The position numbers were made by a program, and so were the translations under genes. A stretch of 64,000 nucleotides of DNA. Origin: Sepiola atlantica (Eukaryota > Mollusca > Cephalopoda > Sepiida > Sepiolidae). The number at the start of each line of letters is the position of its first letter. The first letter of the stretch is position 1. The stretch covers positions 79,306,844 to 79,370,843 of the forward strand of contig OY744525.1 of the NCBI GenBank assembly GCA_963556195.1, written 5' to 3'. The notes under the pieces were generated by a model. The model searched no databases and was not told where the DNA came from. It saw nothing but the letters and a program-made list of their open reading frames with translations. Shown here piece by piece: positions 10,861-22,199 of this stretch.

Positions 10861-10939
10861 TCTACCTACTTAATGACCTATCTACATGCATCATCATATT
10901 TGATTTTGTTTGTCTGTTTTATGGTCATGTTGGTTCATT

Positions 10940-11130
10940 TAATGCCAAAATACAATATATATTATGAAGCATTCATTCTTTATGATTATGAACTAACGTC
11001 AGTATTTTACCCATAGCTGGGTGGAACTTGTGGGTTCATACCTTTACGACTTTACGATGGTATTAGTAATGAATCGAACATAATAGATCTGATAGGATTT
11101 GAGTATCACTGATTACATAGTCTGCAATGA
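10940..11130 (-). repeat. SINE family F1, copy 2
   Basis: The body matches 9400-9615: on the minus strand ACCCACAAGTTCCACCCAGC and GGGTAAAATACTGA, then CATAAAGAATGAATGCTTCA. The tRNA-like head near 11100 is degraded. Same orientation as the other F1 copies. Confidence 0.55.
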
Positions 11131-11594
11131 CATTTATCGGCCAATCACCGCAAACTAATTTGAATAATCTTTTTATAGAAAATATACATTAAAAATGTTT
11201 TAATGAAACTTCATGTTTTAATTCAATTGTTAACAATTTTCTAAACTAACCGAAATAGTCTAATGATTACCAGTTCTGGTTTCACACCAAATTTCAATTC
11301 ATTGCTCAAAAGAAATGATTTTCAAATTTTCTTCCTAAGTTTTCATTAATGAGATGTTACAGACAAAATATAAATATATCATGTTGAAACGAAAGTACTG
11401 TTTGCGTTTCTTAAAGTAAATCTTAGTTAGATATAAAGGTGTCTAATTTTGCGATTTACAAAGTTGTAAAATATAGATATACTAGCTGTATTTACCCGTC
11501 ATAGCCCCTGAATCTTTTTTACTTCAAATTTTCTTTTGCTGTTTTTCCTTTTTAATCACATATATACTTTTAATTTTTTAAACTCTTAAATTTA

Positions 11595-11665
11595 TAAATA
11601 ACTAGTAAAACTTACCCCCGGGCAGCAATTAATCCAGAGAGGGGAAGCATATAGTTAAAAATATA
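11595..11665 (+). repeat. ACTAG-family terminus
   Basis: AACTAGTAAAACTTACCCCC, then GGGCAGCAATTAATCC and a purine-rich block, then TATAGTTAA. The reverse complement of 31960-32025 is a close relative. CCC..GGG can form a short hairpin. Many ends of this kind occur in the window (11.6, 13.7, 19.6, 24.7, 27.9, 32.0, 51.2, 52.9 and 62.7 kb). The element class is unknown. Confidence 0.6.
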
Positions 11666-11699
11666 TAGTCATGTTTACATTTTTGAAATATTCGTTTTA

Positions 11700-12250
11700 G
11701 TTTTCCATTATTTTATTTTTTATTTCAATAAATATTCCATCAATAGTAAACTTAAAAATAATAATTCAACGTGTATTTATAGAAGTTATGTATAAGTGAG
11801 AAACACAAATACATGCGGGATTGACTGATAATCTTATTAATAACAGAGGTAAAATACGAAAAAAAAAATTTTAATTAATTTTAGATTAAAATTCTTAAGT
11901 TTTTTTTTCATTGTTAGAAAATACTGGATTTAGAAAAGAAAGGTGTGTAATTTAAGGGTACAGAAATATAATTTTGAAAGTAAAACTAAGCTAAAAGATG
12001 GCAAAACGTTTAAAATAAAATCAACTTTAACTTTCTCTTGAAAACAGTATTGTGATAATTCAATAAAAATATAAAAACTATTTAGAACAAAGTGCAGTAT
12101 CTGTTCTGATGCTACACTTAGTCTATTTTGTCCTCGATCTTCTAGACTGAGGCAATTTTAATTCAAAAAAAGAATTGGTATTTAATGAAATCTTTATGAA
12201 TATTTTTTCTTTGTTACTACATCTTAAATTGCAATGTGATTTTTAAAAGA
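11700..12250. other. No feature seen
   Basis: AT-rich sequence with no repeat match or open frame that I can support. Confidence 0.6.
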
Positions 12251-12253
12251 CGA

Positions 12254-12295
12254 AATTGGAATGACAACTATTTCAAAATAGTTGTCATTCCAATT
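12254..12295. repeat. Perfect 20-bp hairpin, 2-nt loop
   Basis: AATTGGAATGACAACTATTT (12254-12273) is followed by CA and then by its exact reverse complement (12276-12295). No coding context. It may be a palindrome born by replication slippage or a collapsed MITE. Confidence 0.9.
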
Positions 12296-12299
12296 CCAT

Positions 12300-13080
12300 C
12301 CCTTGAAAATTAATAAAAATATTATAAGAAACGTTTTGATAATTTATTCTTTTTTATTATTAAATTACTTCAATTAATAACTGTTAATATAAACAAAAAT
12401 ATTGCACATATATAGAGAAAATAGGGCACTAAAATTATAAATAAATAACACCAAACAGTAATTTATTATAAACTGTCTAAAAAATAATTAAGCAAATTAG
12501 GCGTATGGAAACCTCTGTTTGGATCTTTACTCTCTAGTATATATACAGTAATTCCGAGAAACATATTTTATTATTGACTTACATATCATAAAGCACTTTT
12601 GATGGTAATATGGGTGTAATGAATGAAAACAAAAACTTTCGCATTTATTCATTTAAATGAAAAGCTAAAAATCACAAGTATCAAATTAGCAAGGAAAGAG
12701 TTATGATTATGTAACGAATGCAGGGATGGGTAAACTGTCTGGTGTACAAGAAGAGAAGAAAGTGAATACTAATTAGGCATGTTCTCTCTCTCTATCTATC
12801 TATCTATGTTATGTAATAGTTAACTTTTTATCTTATCTCATTTCACTACATTAAATTATTTTTTTTCATTTCGTTTTAGTACTTTACGCTATTGCGTTTT
12901 TGATTTCAATAAATAATTGATTAATAGTAAATTTAAAAAATAATTAAGTCACATAGACACGAGAATTAGTCATACAATTTTATTGATATAGAGATATGCC
13001 AAAATCAATAATATATTTCATTTCTTTCGGGTTTTGTCATTTTATCTTAATTGATAAATATTGTTATATTCAACTTATGT
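12300..13080. other. No gene; AT-rich with short simple runs
   Basis: A short (CTAT)/(CT) run at 12782-12806 and poly-T patches only. Confidence 0.6.
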
Positions 13081-13640
13081 TTAGTAAACATGTTTAGAAA
13101 ACATTTGTTACGTTATTCCTTATAGATTTCAAAAATGAAATAGCACAACAGTAAAATCACTTTAAAACACTTATTGTGATGGCGTAGTGACTGAAAAATC
13201 ATGTAGGAAATGTTTTTCACAATACAGAAATAGGGACTACAGCCTGTAGGCAGAATGAAGAGAAGGTCACCAAAGAGCATTGAATTCTGATTCATTGGTG
13301 GTGCAAATCCAACTGAAACAGTTTGGGAGCTAAGCAAAGACTTCAATGTCAACCATACCATCATTTATTATGAATTGAAAAGGCTTGGTAAATTGTCAAA
13401 GGATTGGGAATGGGTTCCACATAATATCTCTCATCATTCATCAGGATAACACTAGACTTCACATTGCACAAAAGACCAAAAATGTCCTAAATAATATGCC
13501 TGGGAAATTACGAATCATCTACCATATTCTCTGGACTTTGTACCAATAGATTACCATAATTTAACAAGTTTAGAAAATCATTTTAGAGCATTAAGACTTA
13601 CTTCAAAAGAAGAAGTCTAGTTCAAAACCTAATGAATTTA
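13080..13640 (+). pseudogene. Mariner transposase relic
   Basis: In mixed frames the sequence shows the second helix-turn-helix region (VWELSKDFNVNHTIIYYELK, then RLGK and WVPH), a deletion, then DNTRLHIAQKT (second catalytic Asp region) and YSLDFVPIDYHNL, followed by a SLENHFRALRL-like block. This order matches mariner-type transposases. At least two in-frame stops, frameshifts and the deleted core make it non-functional. Terminal repeats were not found. Confidence 0.8.
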
Positions 13641-13670
13641 ATTAATGTGACATTATAAAGTTTATTGATA

Positions 13671-13930
13671 GACTAGCGGGGCTACCCGGCGTTGCTCGGG
13701 GTCATAAAAACATATATTTGAAGAAAAATCGCGTGTGTAACATGTTTATATTCAAACTTCTATTTCTCCCCCTCTCTCTATAGCCGTCTCTTTATCTTCC
13801 CTGGTCGCCCCATTTCACCGCTACTTTCTAATTTTGCCTTTTGCGAAAGCTGTTTCTTCCCCACCATTTCTCCTACGTTGCCCAGGGCAATAGTATGACA
13901 TATTTCTATAAAAAGTAACACCTCTATCTG
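13671..13930 (+). repeat. ACTAG-family 5' parts preceding the minisatellite
   Basis: GACTAGCGGGGCTACCCGGC, then GTTGCTCGGGGT starts the segment; a related start (CGTTGCCCAGGGCAATAGTA) recurs at 13876. TGACATATTTCTAT after it is shared with 51258 (TAACATATTTCTATTAAA). CCCGG-CCGGG-type self-complementarity is present. A CT-rich stretch lies between the two starts. Confidence 0.6.
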
Positions 13931-14963
13931 CGCGTTCTATATAGGTACTTATCTCCGCCCCGGTGTTTATACTATATACGTATCTATCGCCACCCCGGTG
14001 CGCATACTATATACGTACCTATCGCCGCCCCAGTGCACATACTATATACGTACCTATCGCCGCCCCGGTGCGAATGCTAAATAGTACCTATCACCGCCCC
14101 AGTGTGAATGCTAAATACGTACCTATTGCCGCCCCGGTGTGAATGCTAAATACATACCTATCGCTGCCCTGGTGCGAATGCTAAATACGTACCTATCACC
14201 GCCCCAGTGCGAATGCAAAATACGTACTTTTCGCCGTTCCAGTGCACGTGCTACATAAGTACCTATCGCTGCCCTAGTGTGAATAATTAATATGTACATA
14301 TTGCCGCTTTGGTGCGAATGCTAAATACGTACCTATTGCCGGCACGGTGTGAATGCTAAATACGTACCTATCGCTGCCCTGGTGCGAATGCTAAATACGT
14401 ACCTATCACCGCCTCAGTGCGAATGCAAAATACGTACTTTTCGCCGTTTCAGGTGCACATGCTATATACGTACCTATCGCCGCCCAGTGCGCATGCTGTA
14501 TATGTACCTATCGCCGCCCTCGAGCGCATGCTATGTACGTACTTATTGCCGCCCATGTGCACATGCTATATACGTAGCTATCGCCACCCCTGAATTCTAA
14601 ATACGTACCTATCGCCGCTCTGGTGCGGAAGCTAAATATGTACATATCGCCGCCCCGGTGTGAATGCTAAATACATACCTATCGCTGCCCCGGTGGGAAT
14701 GCTAAATACGTACCTTTCGCCGCCCCGGTGCGCGTGCTATATAGTACTTATCGCCGCCCCGGTGCGCATGCTATATATGTACCGATCGCTGCTCTAGAGC
14801 GCATGCTAAATACATACCTATCACCACCCGGTGCACATGCTATATATGCTCCTATCGCCACCGCTGAATGCTAAATACGTACTTATTACCGCCGCGGTGC
14901 AAATGCTAAATAGGAACCTATCGCCGCCCCGATGCGAATGCTAAATACGTTCATATCGCCGCT
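13931..14963 (+). repeat. 35-bp minisatellite, about 29 copies
   Basis: The unit is about 35 bp, containing GCGAATGCTAAATACGTACC and TATCGCCGCCCCGGT. Variants (GCGCATGCTATATACGTACC, GTGTGAATGC) are interspersed. GC content is much higher than the surroundings. Because 35 is not a multiple of 3, any frame through it cycles through three peptide versions; the 83-codon frame at 14349 is such a read-through. It sits downstream of an ACTAG-family start and is probably internal to that element. Confidence 0.9.
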
Positions 14964-15310
14964 AAAAATTTCCCCGACCCCCACTCTCTCCTGCCCCCCC
15001 CCCCCCCCCCCTAACTTTTTTTTTACTCTACCTCAACCCTGAGAAATATTTTTAGTTCAAAAAATGAAAAGAAAAAAATTTGACCCGGCCCCTAAAAAGT
15101 TTGTCCTGACCCCTAAAAATTCCCCGAGCCCCCAATTTCTCCAGCCCCACCCCTAACTTATTTTTACTCTCTATTTTTACCCAACGCTGGAAATATTTTT
15201 AGTTTAAAAAATAAAAAAATAAAAACATTTGGCCCGACCCCATAAAAGTTTTTCCTGACCCCTAAAATTTTCCACAACCCCTAAAATTTCTCCAGTACCC
15301 CCCAAATATT
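14964..15310 (+). repeat. Two ~165-bp C-rich/A-rich tandem units
   Basis: Blocks CCCCTAAAAATTCCCCGA, CCCCTAACTT, TTTTTACTCT, GAAATATTTTTAGTT and AAAAAATGAAAAG-like sequence occur twice in order. A run of 18 C spans 14994-15011. It follows the minisatellite directly. Confidence 0.7.
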
Positions 15311-15636
15311 GTATTTTTTTTATTGATTTATTGAACCTTAAAAAGCAGATAGAATTTTTGCTTCGATCTGATATAAAGATATACACAACCTTTATAATTA
15401 TAACATATACAAAATAAAATCGGCTATTTCGCCATGGTCCAGTTCAGTGACAAATATGGTTAACTAATAAACACTGCAATTTTGGACTCTTTTCAAAATT
15501 AAAACCCCCAATCTAGACATTTGGACTAGGTTAGTGGTCAGGCAGGATGTAAGACTGTAAGGCTGAGTCTTTATTTACTTGTCTCTTCACAAAGGCAGAG
15601 TTAGACACAAGGTTGGTTTTTAATTTGGGGAAAATC

Positions 15637-15735
15637 CAGCTGCCCCAAAAGGGACACTCTGGATTGGGACAAAAATAAAATTATCCCCAGTCTAGAAGGA
15701 TTTCTCCTTCACTGACCGAAGATAGAAAAGATGAA
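15637..15735 (+). repeat. Fragment of the long-TIR MITE family (see 63288-63711)
   Basis: GGGGAAAATCCAGC, GATTGGGAC and GTCTAGAAGGATTTCTCCTT, then CACTGACCGA match the right part of the element at 63565-63680. The distal terminus is degraded. Confidence 0.6.
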
Positions 15736-15789
15736 GTGTAGTATGAGAACAGATACTATAGTTTGCCCCTAGCGAGAAAATGCATATGA

Positions 15790-17640
15790 GCCAGGCGTTA
15801 TCATCATATTTTATATCATAGGATAATTTATTTCATTTCACCCTTAGGGCTGTCAGCAGCAACTAAACCAACGTCTATGCCTAAATACAGATTATTTTTT
15901 AATATCAACCAAAAAAAAATTTTGTGACAAATGAATATTAGATTTCCACACCACAGAAAATTTTCTGAATACTGATCACAAAGCTGTTAACTCTTCATGG
16001 TGAATAAACTTTCACAAGTGTTATGTGATCGTAAAATAATCACAAAATGAAATTATTAATTTAAAAATTAATAAAATAGATAAATCTACTAATATAATAC
16101 TCATTTGTGTGTCTGTTTTTTAAATTCTGTTGTGTTCATAACATTGAAAATGTTCCATTATGACATATGAGAGACATATAAGAGCAAGAAATGCAGCACC
16201 TCACCTTTTTCTTTTTTAAACACTGACAATAAAATTCTATTTTTCACGTGTTAAAAGTAAATAGAAAAAGAGAAAGAAACATTAAACATTTTTTTCTTAA
16301 TTCATTCCTAATTTTAAATTCATTTTTAGATGTTTTTGTTGCATTTGTAGGAGATAACATCAAATATTTGTGTTTGAAAAGTAAATAATCTAATTAAAAT
16401 GAAATTCACAAATTATTTTTCTTCATTTACTGATTTTCTCTCAGTGTGGTTTAAAAAAAAAAAATTATATAGTTGTGTTTGTGGTAGTAAACAACAACAC
16501 AGGAACTGGATCGATTATTTAAATTTAAAAAATATTTAAATATGTATTAGAATTAAACTTGAATGTATTAAAAAGTAAATATATATTTGTATGCAAACAG
16601 TAAAAATAGATGCTTCTTTACACTTTTTTAAATAGGCGAATTCACCTTCTGGATGGATCAAAGTTAGTATCTGTTCGAGTCGGTCTCAGGATGCCATCCT
16701 CCCAAACATTACCCCCTCCTTTGAAATAGGACTTTTGGGGAATGCTGACGGGTCGATCATGACAGATGTTGCATGTAGATAGAATTACCCTATTTTCAGG
16801 GTAGCTAGATTCCCCACTATAAACTGATTTTGTGTCTAAGTTAGCTGCATTAAACTCTTAGAATATTGGTGCATTTCGATAACAAACAAGTATTTTGCTT
16901 TTGATTATAAATTGGACTTGCATGATACGATTATGGGTGGCATCATCTTACCTACCTCTCTTGAGCATACAGCAACATAAAATGCTCACAATATTTTTTA
17001 CTTTTTGGTACACAAAGCATCAAAATGAGGTTCACAAAGCATCAAAATAGTGAACATGTTGTGCTGCCATAGTTTCATACAGAGGTAGGCAAGATGGCAA
17101 CACAAATAATAATACCATTAATAAGTAAAATGTTTGAATTAGAGAAAAAACACAAAAGCGTTTGTTATTGAAATTCATCTAGATTCTAATGATGTACCAA
17201 AATTAGAGTATCCATCACTGTTGTGATGGGATATCGGACTCCTCTCAGTCACTAAATAAGTGAACTAGTCTGGACAATAAATACAACTATGAAGAGTAGT
17301 ATGGGGATTCGATTGTATTCTGTTAAATCCTATTGGATTACCTGTAGTTACTATTGTTTGTACAAGATATGTACGTTTGAATAAACCATACTATTTTAAG
17401 ACCTTTACCCTCTGAGTTATTTTGTTATTTATAACTACTTACCAAGTTATATCAATCACAAAGATTTGTTTATTCAAAAAATAATATGATGTTTTTTTCA
17501 TGGCAGTGTGATTGTAAATAAGGACCTATTAATACTTAATTATTGAAGATATCTAATTTGAACATAAAAATAATGAAGACAAACACGATTTCTCACAAGT
17601 AAAAGTGTTGGACTGGAGGGTAGGGTAACCTAAAAGCTTT
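15790..17640. other. No gene; one possible SINE body fragment
   Basis: AT-rich. Near 16640-16700, GGATCAAAGTTAGTATCTG and CATCCTCCCAAACATT resemble part of the SINE body at 28505-28590, but the match is weak. A short direct repeat AAAGCATCAAAAT occurs twice at about 17005 and 17037. Nothing else stands out. Confidence 0.5.
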
Positions 17641-17734
17641 CTTTTCCAAAAAGGAAATAGTGCCATTCATTCACGTGTAGACAGAATTTGACTTCAGTAA
17701 TTAAATTAGTATCCATTTATTGATCATCAAATGA

Positions 17735-17812
17735 TAAAATACCGGGTTGGTGCTAAGTGGAGATTGAATATCCTAGCCCTAACCACTTAGCAATGTGCCC
17801 ACCCGGTCATGA
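17735..17812 (-). repeat. tRNA-like SINE head inside a hairpin
   Basis: Minus strand: GACCGGGTGGGCACATTGCT, AAGTGGTTAGGGCT (A-box-like) and ATTCAATCTCC (B-box-like). The same segment can fold on itself: ACCGGGTTGGTGCTAAGTGG pairs imperfectly with CCACTTAGC and CCCACCCGGT. Probably a SINE head with a partial inverted duplication. Confidence 0.5.
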
Positions 17813-17849
17813 GTACACTAGTAAATAAATAAAATAAAGTCAGGCTCAA

Positions 17850-17925
17850 ATGGCTAAACAGTAAATAAATGGAACCAAGATTGAACTCTATCTATCCTGG
17901 TTCCATTTATTTACTGTTTAGCCAT
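17850..17925. repeat. Perfect 28-bp inverted repeat
   Basis: The arm 17850-17877 (ATGGCTAAACAGTAAATAAA, then TGGAACCA) is the exact reverse complement of 17898-17925, with a 20-bp loop. Perfect identity suggests a recent origin. No gene nearby. Confidence 0.9.
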
Positions 17926-18299
17926 CAAAGAATGCAATGTTATGAGTTCCTCAGTATAGCAGTCAGAGTCACTGTTATAAACTGCATAGAACCCTGAAGA
18001 CAGAATATTTTGTTTCACATTAAACACAAATGAAGCAGAAAAAGATCTGTAAAATAGTTGTCTATCTGTTCAAATTTTGTAGAAAAATATACAATTTCGA
18101 TATGAAGTACGCTAAAACAAACTTCAGCTTTCTGTAAATGATAATAAAGTAATAAAAAAAAGAAAGAAAAAGATACTGTTATCAAAATACAGTCAACTTT
18201 TACTTTAAGTGTTGCACTATGTGCGTGGAATTTTTAGAATATTCTGAAAATCACTTAAAATGTTATTTTGTAATAATTTTGGAAAACTCAGCAGAATAT

Positions 18300-18590
18300 T
18301 GAAATATGCTTTTTTACTGTCTTCCTTGTCTTTATTCTTCATCTTGATTTTTTGTTTTTTCTTTCTTTTTGTTACTTTTGTTCTATATTTATTCTTTCTT
18401 TTTCTTCATTCTTCATCTTCTGTCTTCTTTCTTTTCGTCCTTTCTTCTTCATATTGTTTTCCTTCTTTCTTCTATTTGTTCTTTCATTCTTTTTTCTTGC
18501 TCTTTGTGTTTCATCTACTTTTCCTGTCTCCTTGCTTTAAGCCTTTTCATCCTCTTCTTTCTTTAGGTTATTTCTTATTCAGTTGGTGAT
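18300..18590 (+). repeat. Polypyrimidine (TTC/CTTT) tract
   Basis: About 290 bp of T- and C-rich sequence with few purines. Frames through it encode only Phe, Leu and Ser runs. A polypurine tract follows at 18745. Confidence 0.85.
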
Positions 18591-18744
18591 TTGTGATAAG
18601 AATGAAAATGGCTACCAATTAAAAATGCAAGCTCTCTGTAGAGAAAATACAATTACAGCTAATGGTAACTGTTCAGCGTGTCATGAATCATGCATTGGAA
18701 AGAAGATCTGTGTTCAAGATAACATATATGGCTCTTAGTAGGAA

Positions 18745-18845
18745 AGTTAAGGTAAAGAAGAAAAATCAAGAACTGAAGTCAAAGGGAAGGAAGGAGAAAG
18801 GAGGAGGGAGAATAACAGAGACAGTAGGGGGAAGGGCTGCAAAAG
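18745..18845 (+). repeat. Polypurine (GGA/GAAGG) tract
   Basis: AAGGTAAAGAAGAAAAATCA to GGAGGAGGGAG and GGGGGAAGGG. Purine-rich strand, opposite in sense to 18300-18590. A 78-codon frame spans it but shows no recognisable domain. Confidence 0.8.
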
Positions 18846-19039
18846 TAGGTATTTGCTCGCCTTGCTGCAAAGGCAAAATATGTGCAAGACGAGTTTAAAC
18901 ACTATAACATGCAAATGTAGCAAAACAAAAATTAATGTTATACCTTGCAAAAGACTTTGTGTTTTATGTGCTGTCTGCAGAAAAAGGGAAGTAAGAACGA
19001 GGACTGGCATTATTAGACATTGAAATATGTCAATTCTCA

Positions 19040-19640
19040 CCTAATCCTGTCCGTCACAACCAATCATAAACTGTCTTCTTTTGACGATGTGGTTCAGTGA
19101 TAACTTGTTTCATAGATGACTGAGGTGTCATTGAGAATTGTGTTTATGAATGTGGTTGTGAACTGGGAATATTTTTTTTGTAAGCTTTTGATACTTAGAC
19201 TTACATCCTCTGGCTCTTGATTTTCCATTTCAGGTTTTGTCAGCTTATGACACTGGACTTTTGATTAAATATCTAAACTTCAATTTTTTTTCACAAGAAG
19301 TAAAAGAAAAAGACGATGAAACAATCAAATGTATGTAAGGGAGGAGGAGGAGGATAGAAATGTTAGTGAATAAGGAGTAGAGTAATTTTTGATAAGTAGA
19401 AAATTTTTAAAAAGCTAATAAAAGAGATTCATTTTAGTAAATTTGTCTCTTAAGAGGATTTACTTTTTCCTAACATTCAATAGAGGAGTATCATTACAAT
19501 TTAAATGCAATTTGAACATACATCATGTTGAACAAACATAGCATGTTATACATCTGATGAAATCCTTATAATGTTGATAAAAAATTTGAGAATAAATTAA
19601 TTCTTTATGTCTACATATGTTATTATAAAATCAACATAAA
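19040..19640. other. No feature seen
   Basis: AT-rich with a small GGA run at 19340-19355. No supported feature. Confidence 0.6.
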
Positions 19641-19770
19641 ACTAGTTAAATTACCTGGCATTGCCCAGGTGACAAACAGGTTGAATGTAAATTAAATTAT
19701 ATATCTATTTTTATGTATCTATCTTCATATCTATATCTATATCTATCTATCTATCAATATATATATATAC

Positions 19771-19809
<39 letters not shown>

Positions 19810-19810
19810 T
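19640..19810 (+). repeat. ACTAG-family terminus followed by (CTAT)(TA)(TG) repeats
   Basis: AACTAGTTAAATTACCTGGC and ATTGCCCAGGTGACAAACAG start it. A CTAT run and a (TA)n(TG)n run follow (19735-19808). The (TG)21 part is interrupted once by GAG. Confidence 0.7.
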
Positions 19811-19849
19811 GTATGAAACTGATATACCTGGCATTGGCTACATGTTAAA

Positions 19850-20600
19850 AAGAAATGTGATTTTCTGAAATTTTATGCACCTTGTCCTCTTCAAATGGAA
19901 GAAACTTTTTTAAAAACAAACCTTTATTTCATACCGTGCTATTCAAACTCAAAACATTTGGATATTCAGCAAAAAAATTAACTACTACAAGTAATAAGTC
20001 AATTCAATGAAATGCTTAATGTTAGTTTGAACTTTTACTATTAACCAATCAAACCGTACGATTGCAGACAAACAGACGATTCAAGAAAAAAAATACTTTT
20101 TAAATAGTATATAGATATGCATCCTATGTTGTTTACAATTATTTTCAGTTTTTCCTAAATGCATTGTTCATATTTACAAGAAAAAGATTGTTTGATTAAA
20201 TCTTCATAAAATATTTTAGAACTGATTAATCTGACTACCACAATGGCCGATATAAGAAATCTTTAACTTTGTTTTATTTTTAAATATTCATACTAAAATA
20301 TTCTTACTTATTTGGTTTGAAATAAATTCCTGTCATTCGTTGAATATGACAATAAAATTATACATCTGATAACATCATAATAATTTCTGCAAAAGATCTA
20401 CAGAATTAACAAATTCTTTCATTGCTCTGTATAGTTGTTATACGATACAATTGCGTTTTTAAATCATCATCGAGAAAAGGAAAATTTTGATTTGTTGAAA
20501 TGTAATGACTTCAAATGTTCCAAAACAGATATTTAATGAATGTTCCAGACCCTAAACAAAACAAAAGATTTGGTAATTGTCGTTAGAATAAGAGGTACAT
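19850..20600. other. No gene; possible other end of the ACTAG element
   Basis: CAGACAAACAGACGATTCAA at 20066 resembles the GACAGACAAAC-type far ends seen at 52075 and 57722. Otherwise AT-rich, with nothing recognised. Confidence 0.45.
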
Positions 20601-20606
20601 AAACCC

Positions 20607-20760
20607 TACAAATATGTATTTATGAATAACAGTCTTTTCTTTTAGTTACTAAAGGTCATAATAACTTATAATTTCAGCTCTCATCAAAACTAACCCAGTC
20701 TAATAATACTAAACCAGCAGTGACAATGGCATATATATATATATACTCTTAATATCCTAT
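20607..20760 (+). repeat. Dispersed repeat B, copy 1 (with 39627-39770)
   Basis: ATGTATTTATGAA, TTTTAGTTACT, AATAACTTATAATTT, CAGCTCTCATCAAAACTAAC, CCAGTCTAATAATACTAAAC and GGCATATATA recur in order near 39.7 kb. Non-coding; class unknown. Confidence 0.65.
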
Positions 20761-21169
20761 CCTTGTCTTTCTCACTCATTCTTTTACACATGGTTTTTCT
20801 CTTTTTCCCTTTTCTGCTAGCTCTTTTGAACTTTCACTGATTTTCGATTTAAAACATTTATGGATGCATAGAATAACATGATTTATTTAAATCTATATTT
20901 TCTTTTCTTGGCTAATAGTCTTCTATTGTCTTCCATTTAGTATTATTAAACTGGGCTAGTTTTCATAACATCTGAAAAAAAATAATGTGATAAATATGAC
21001 TTGATTAACTCTACTTATAACTGGAGAGGGGTTTCATACCTTTTCCAATGGACTTACTATTATAACTGTTCTTGTTGATATTAGTTCTTCCCTTAAAACT
21101 TGGTAAATTCCTATTAGCTGCAGTAGCAGCATATTTGTCTCCCTTACAAGTCAAATAAACTAAACCTTT

Positions 21170-22070
21170 CAGCTCAATATTTAAAGCCTTTGACAAGGTC
21201 TGGCATGAAGGACTTCTCATGGAAATTAATTTGTATGGTATGACTGGGCGAATATTTAATATAATAAGATTCTTCCTAGTCAAAAGAAAGATCCAGGTTG
21301 TCTTTGATGGCCGTTCATCCAAACAACATGGCATAAGTGTGGGTGTACCTGCGAAGTCGATCCTAGGACCTTTATTGTTCCTGATCTTCATAAACGACCT
21401 ATTACCATGGCTAATAGCACCCTATTCGAGAGTCCAATATTCAAACTATTCGACCTAACATTCACAGGTAACATGAATTGGAACAAATACATAGAAGACA
21501 TTGTCATGGTTGCTGCAAGCAAAGTGAGCTCCCTCTACCATGCTAAAAACCTTTTCACTCCTGCCAGCATCCTATATCTCTACAAAGCCACCATCTGTCC
21601 ATGCATGACATATTGTTGTCACAACCACTAGTCTCTCTCTCTCTCTTAGACAGAGTCCAAAAAAGAGTCTCTAATCTAATAGATCCCACCTGTCTACCAA
21701 GCTCGAATCCATGTCCCATCGCTGCAATATTGTATCCCTGTACTTGTTTTACAAGTAATTCAATTGAATGTCTTCCAACGAACTTGCTGCTCTGATGCCC
21801 CCTCGACGTAAATACACCCAACAAATCTGACAATCAGCTAAACCCCATCACTCCACTAGAGATTCCTAGATGCCTGAAGGCTTTTTACTCTAATAATAGC
21901 TTCTTTCCTCGAACTGCTAGCCTTTGCAATTCCCTACTTGATCCCTGTTTCTCTGACTGTACCAACATGCAGAAATTTAAATGTAATATGAACAGACATC
22001 TCGCTGCACAACTCCCACTTAGGATGCCCCTATGAATATGGCTTCTAACTCGCAGTAGCTCCTTGGCAAT
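21170..22070 (+). pseudogene. Jockey/I-like LINE reverse transcriptase relic
   Basis: In shifted frames: FKAFDKVWH (motif A remnant, 21182), GMTGRIFNIIRFFL, GVPAKSILGPLLFLIFINDL (motif B, with the usual Gln of GVPQGS changed), then the C-terminal region ASILYLYKATICPCMTYCCH and SLLDRVQKRVSNLIDPTCL, then NNSFFPRTASLCNSL near 21910. The YADD motif has been deleted together with part of the palm. It ends in TTTTTTCTAAA and (TA)n. Confidence 0.82.
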
Positions 22071-22106
22071 ATGCCTTGTTTGGGGTGAATTTATTTATTT
22101 TTTCTA

Positions 22107-22110
22107 AATA

Positions 22111-22192
<82 letters not shown>
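22107..22192. repeat. (TA)n microsatellite
   Basis: About 40 TA units, interrupted once by CA. It directly follows the LINE relic. Confidence 0.95.
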
Positions 22193-22195
<3 letters not shown>

Positions 22196-22199
22196 TCTT

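Noticed and set aside
14349..14600. 83-codon open frame
   Set aside because: It runs through the 35-bp minisatellite and shows three rotating peptide phases, as expected by chance.
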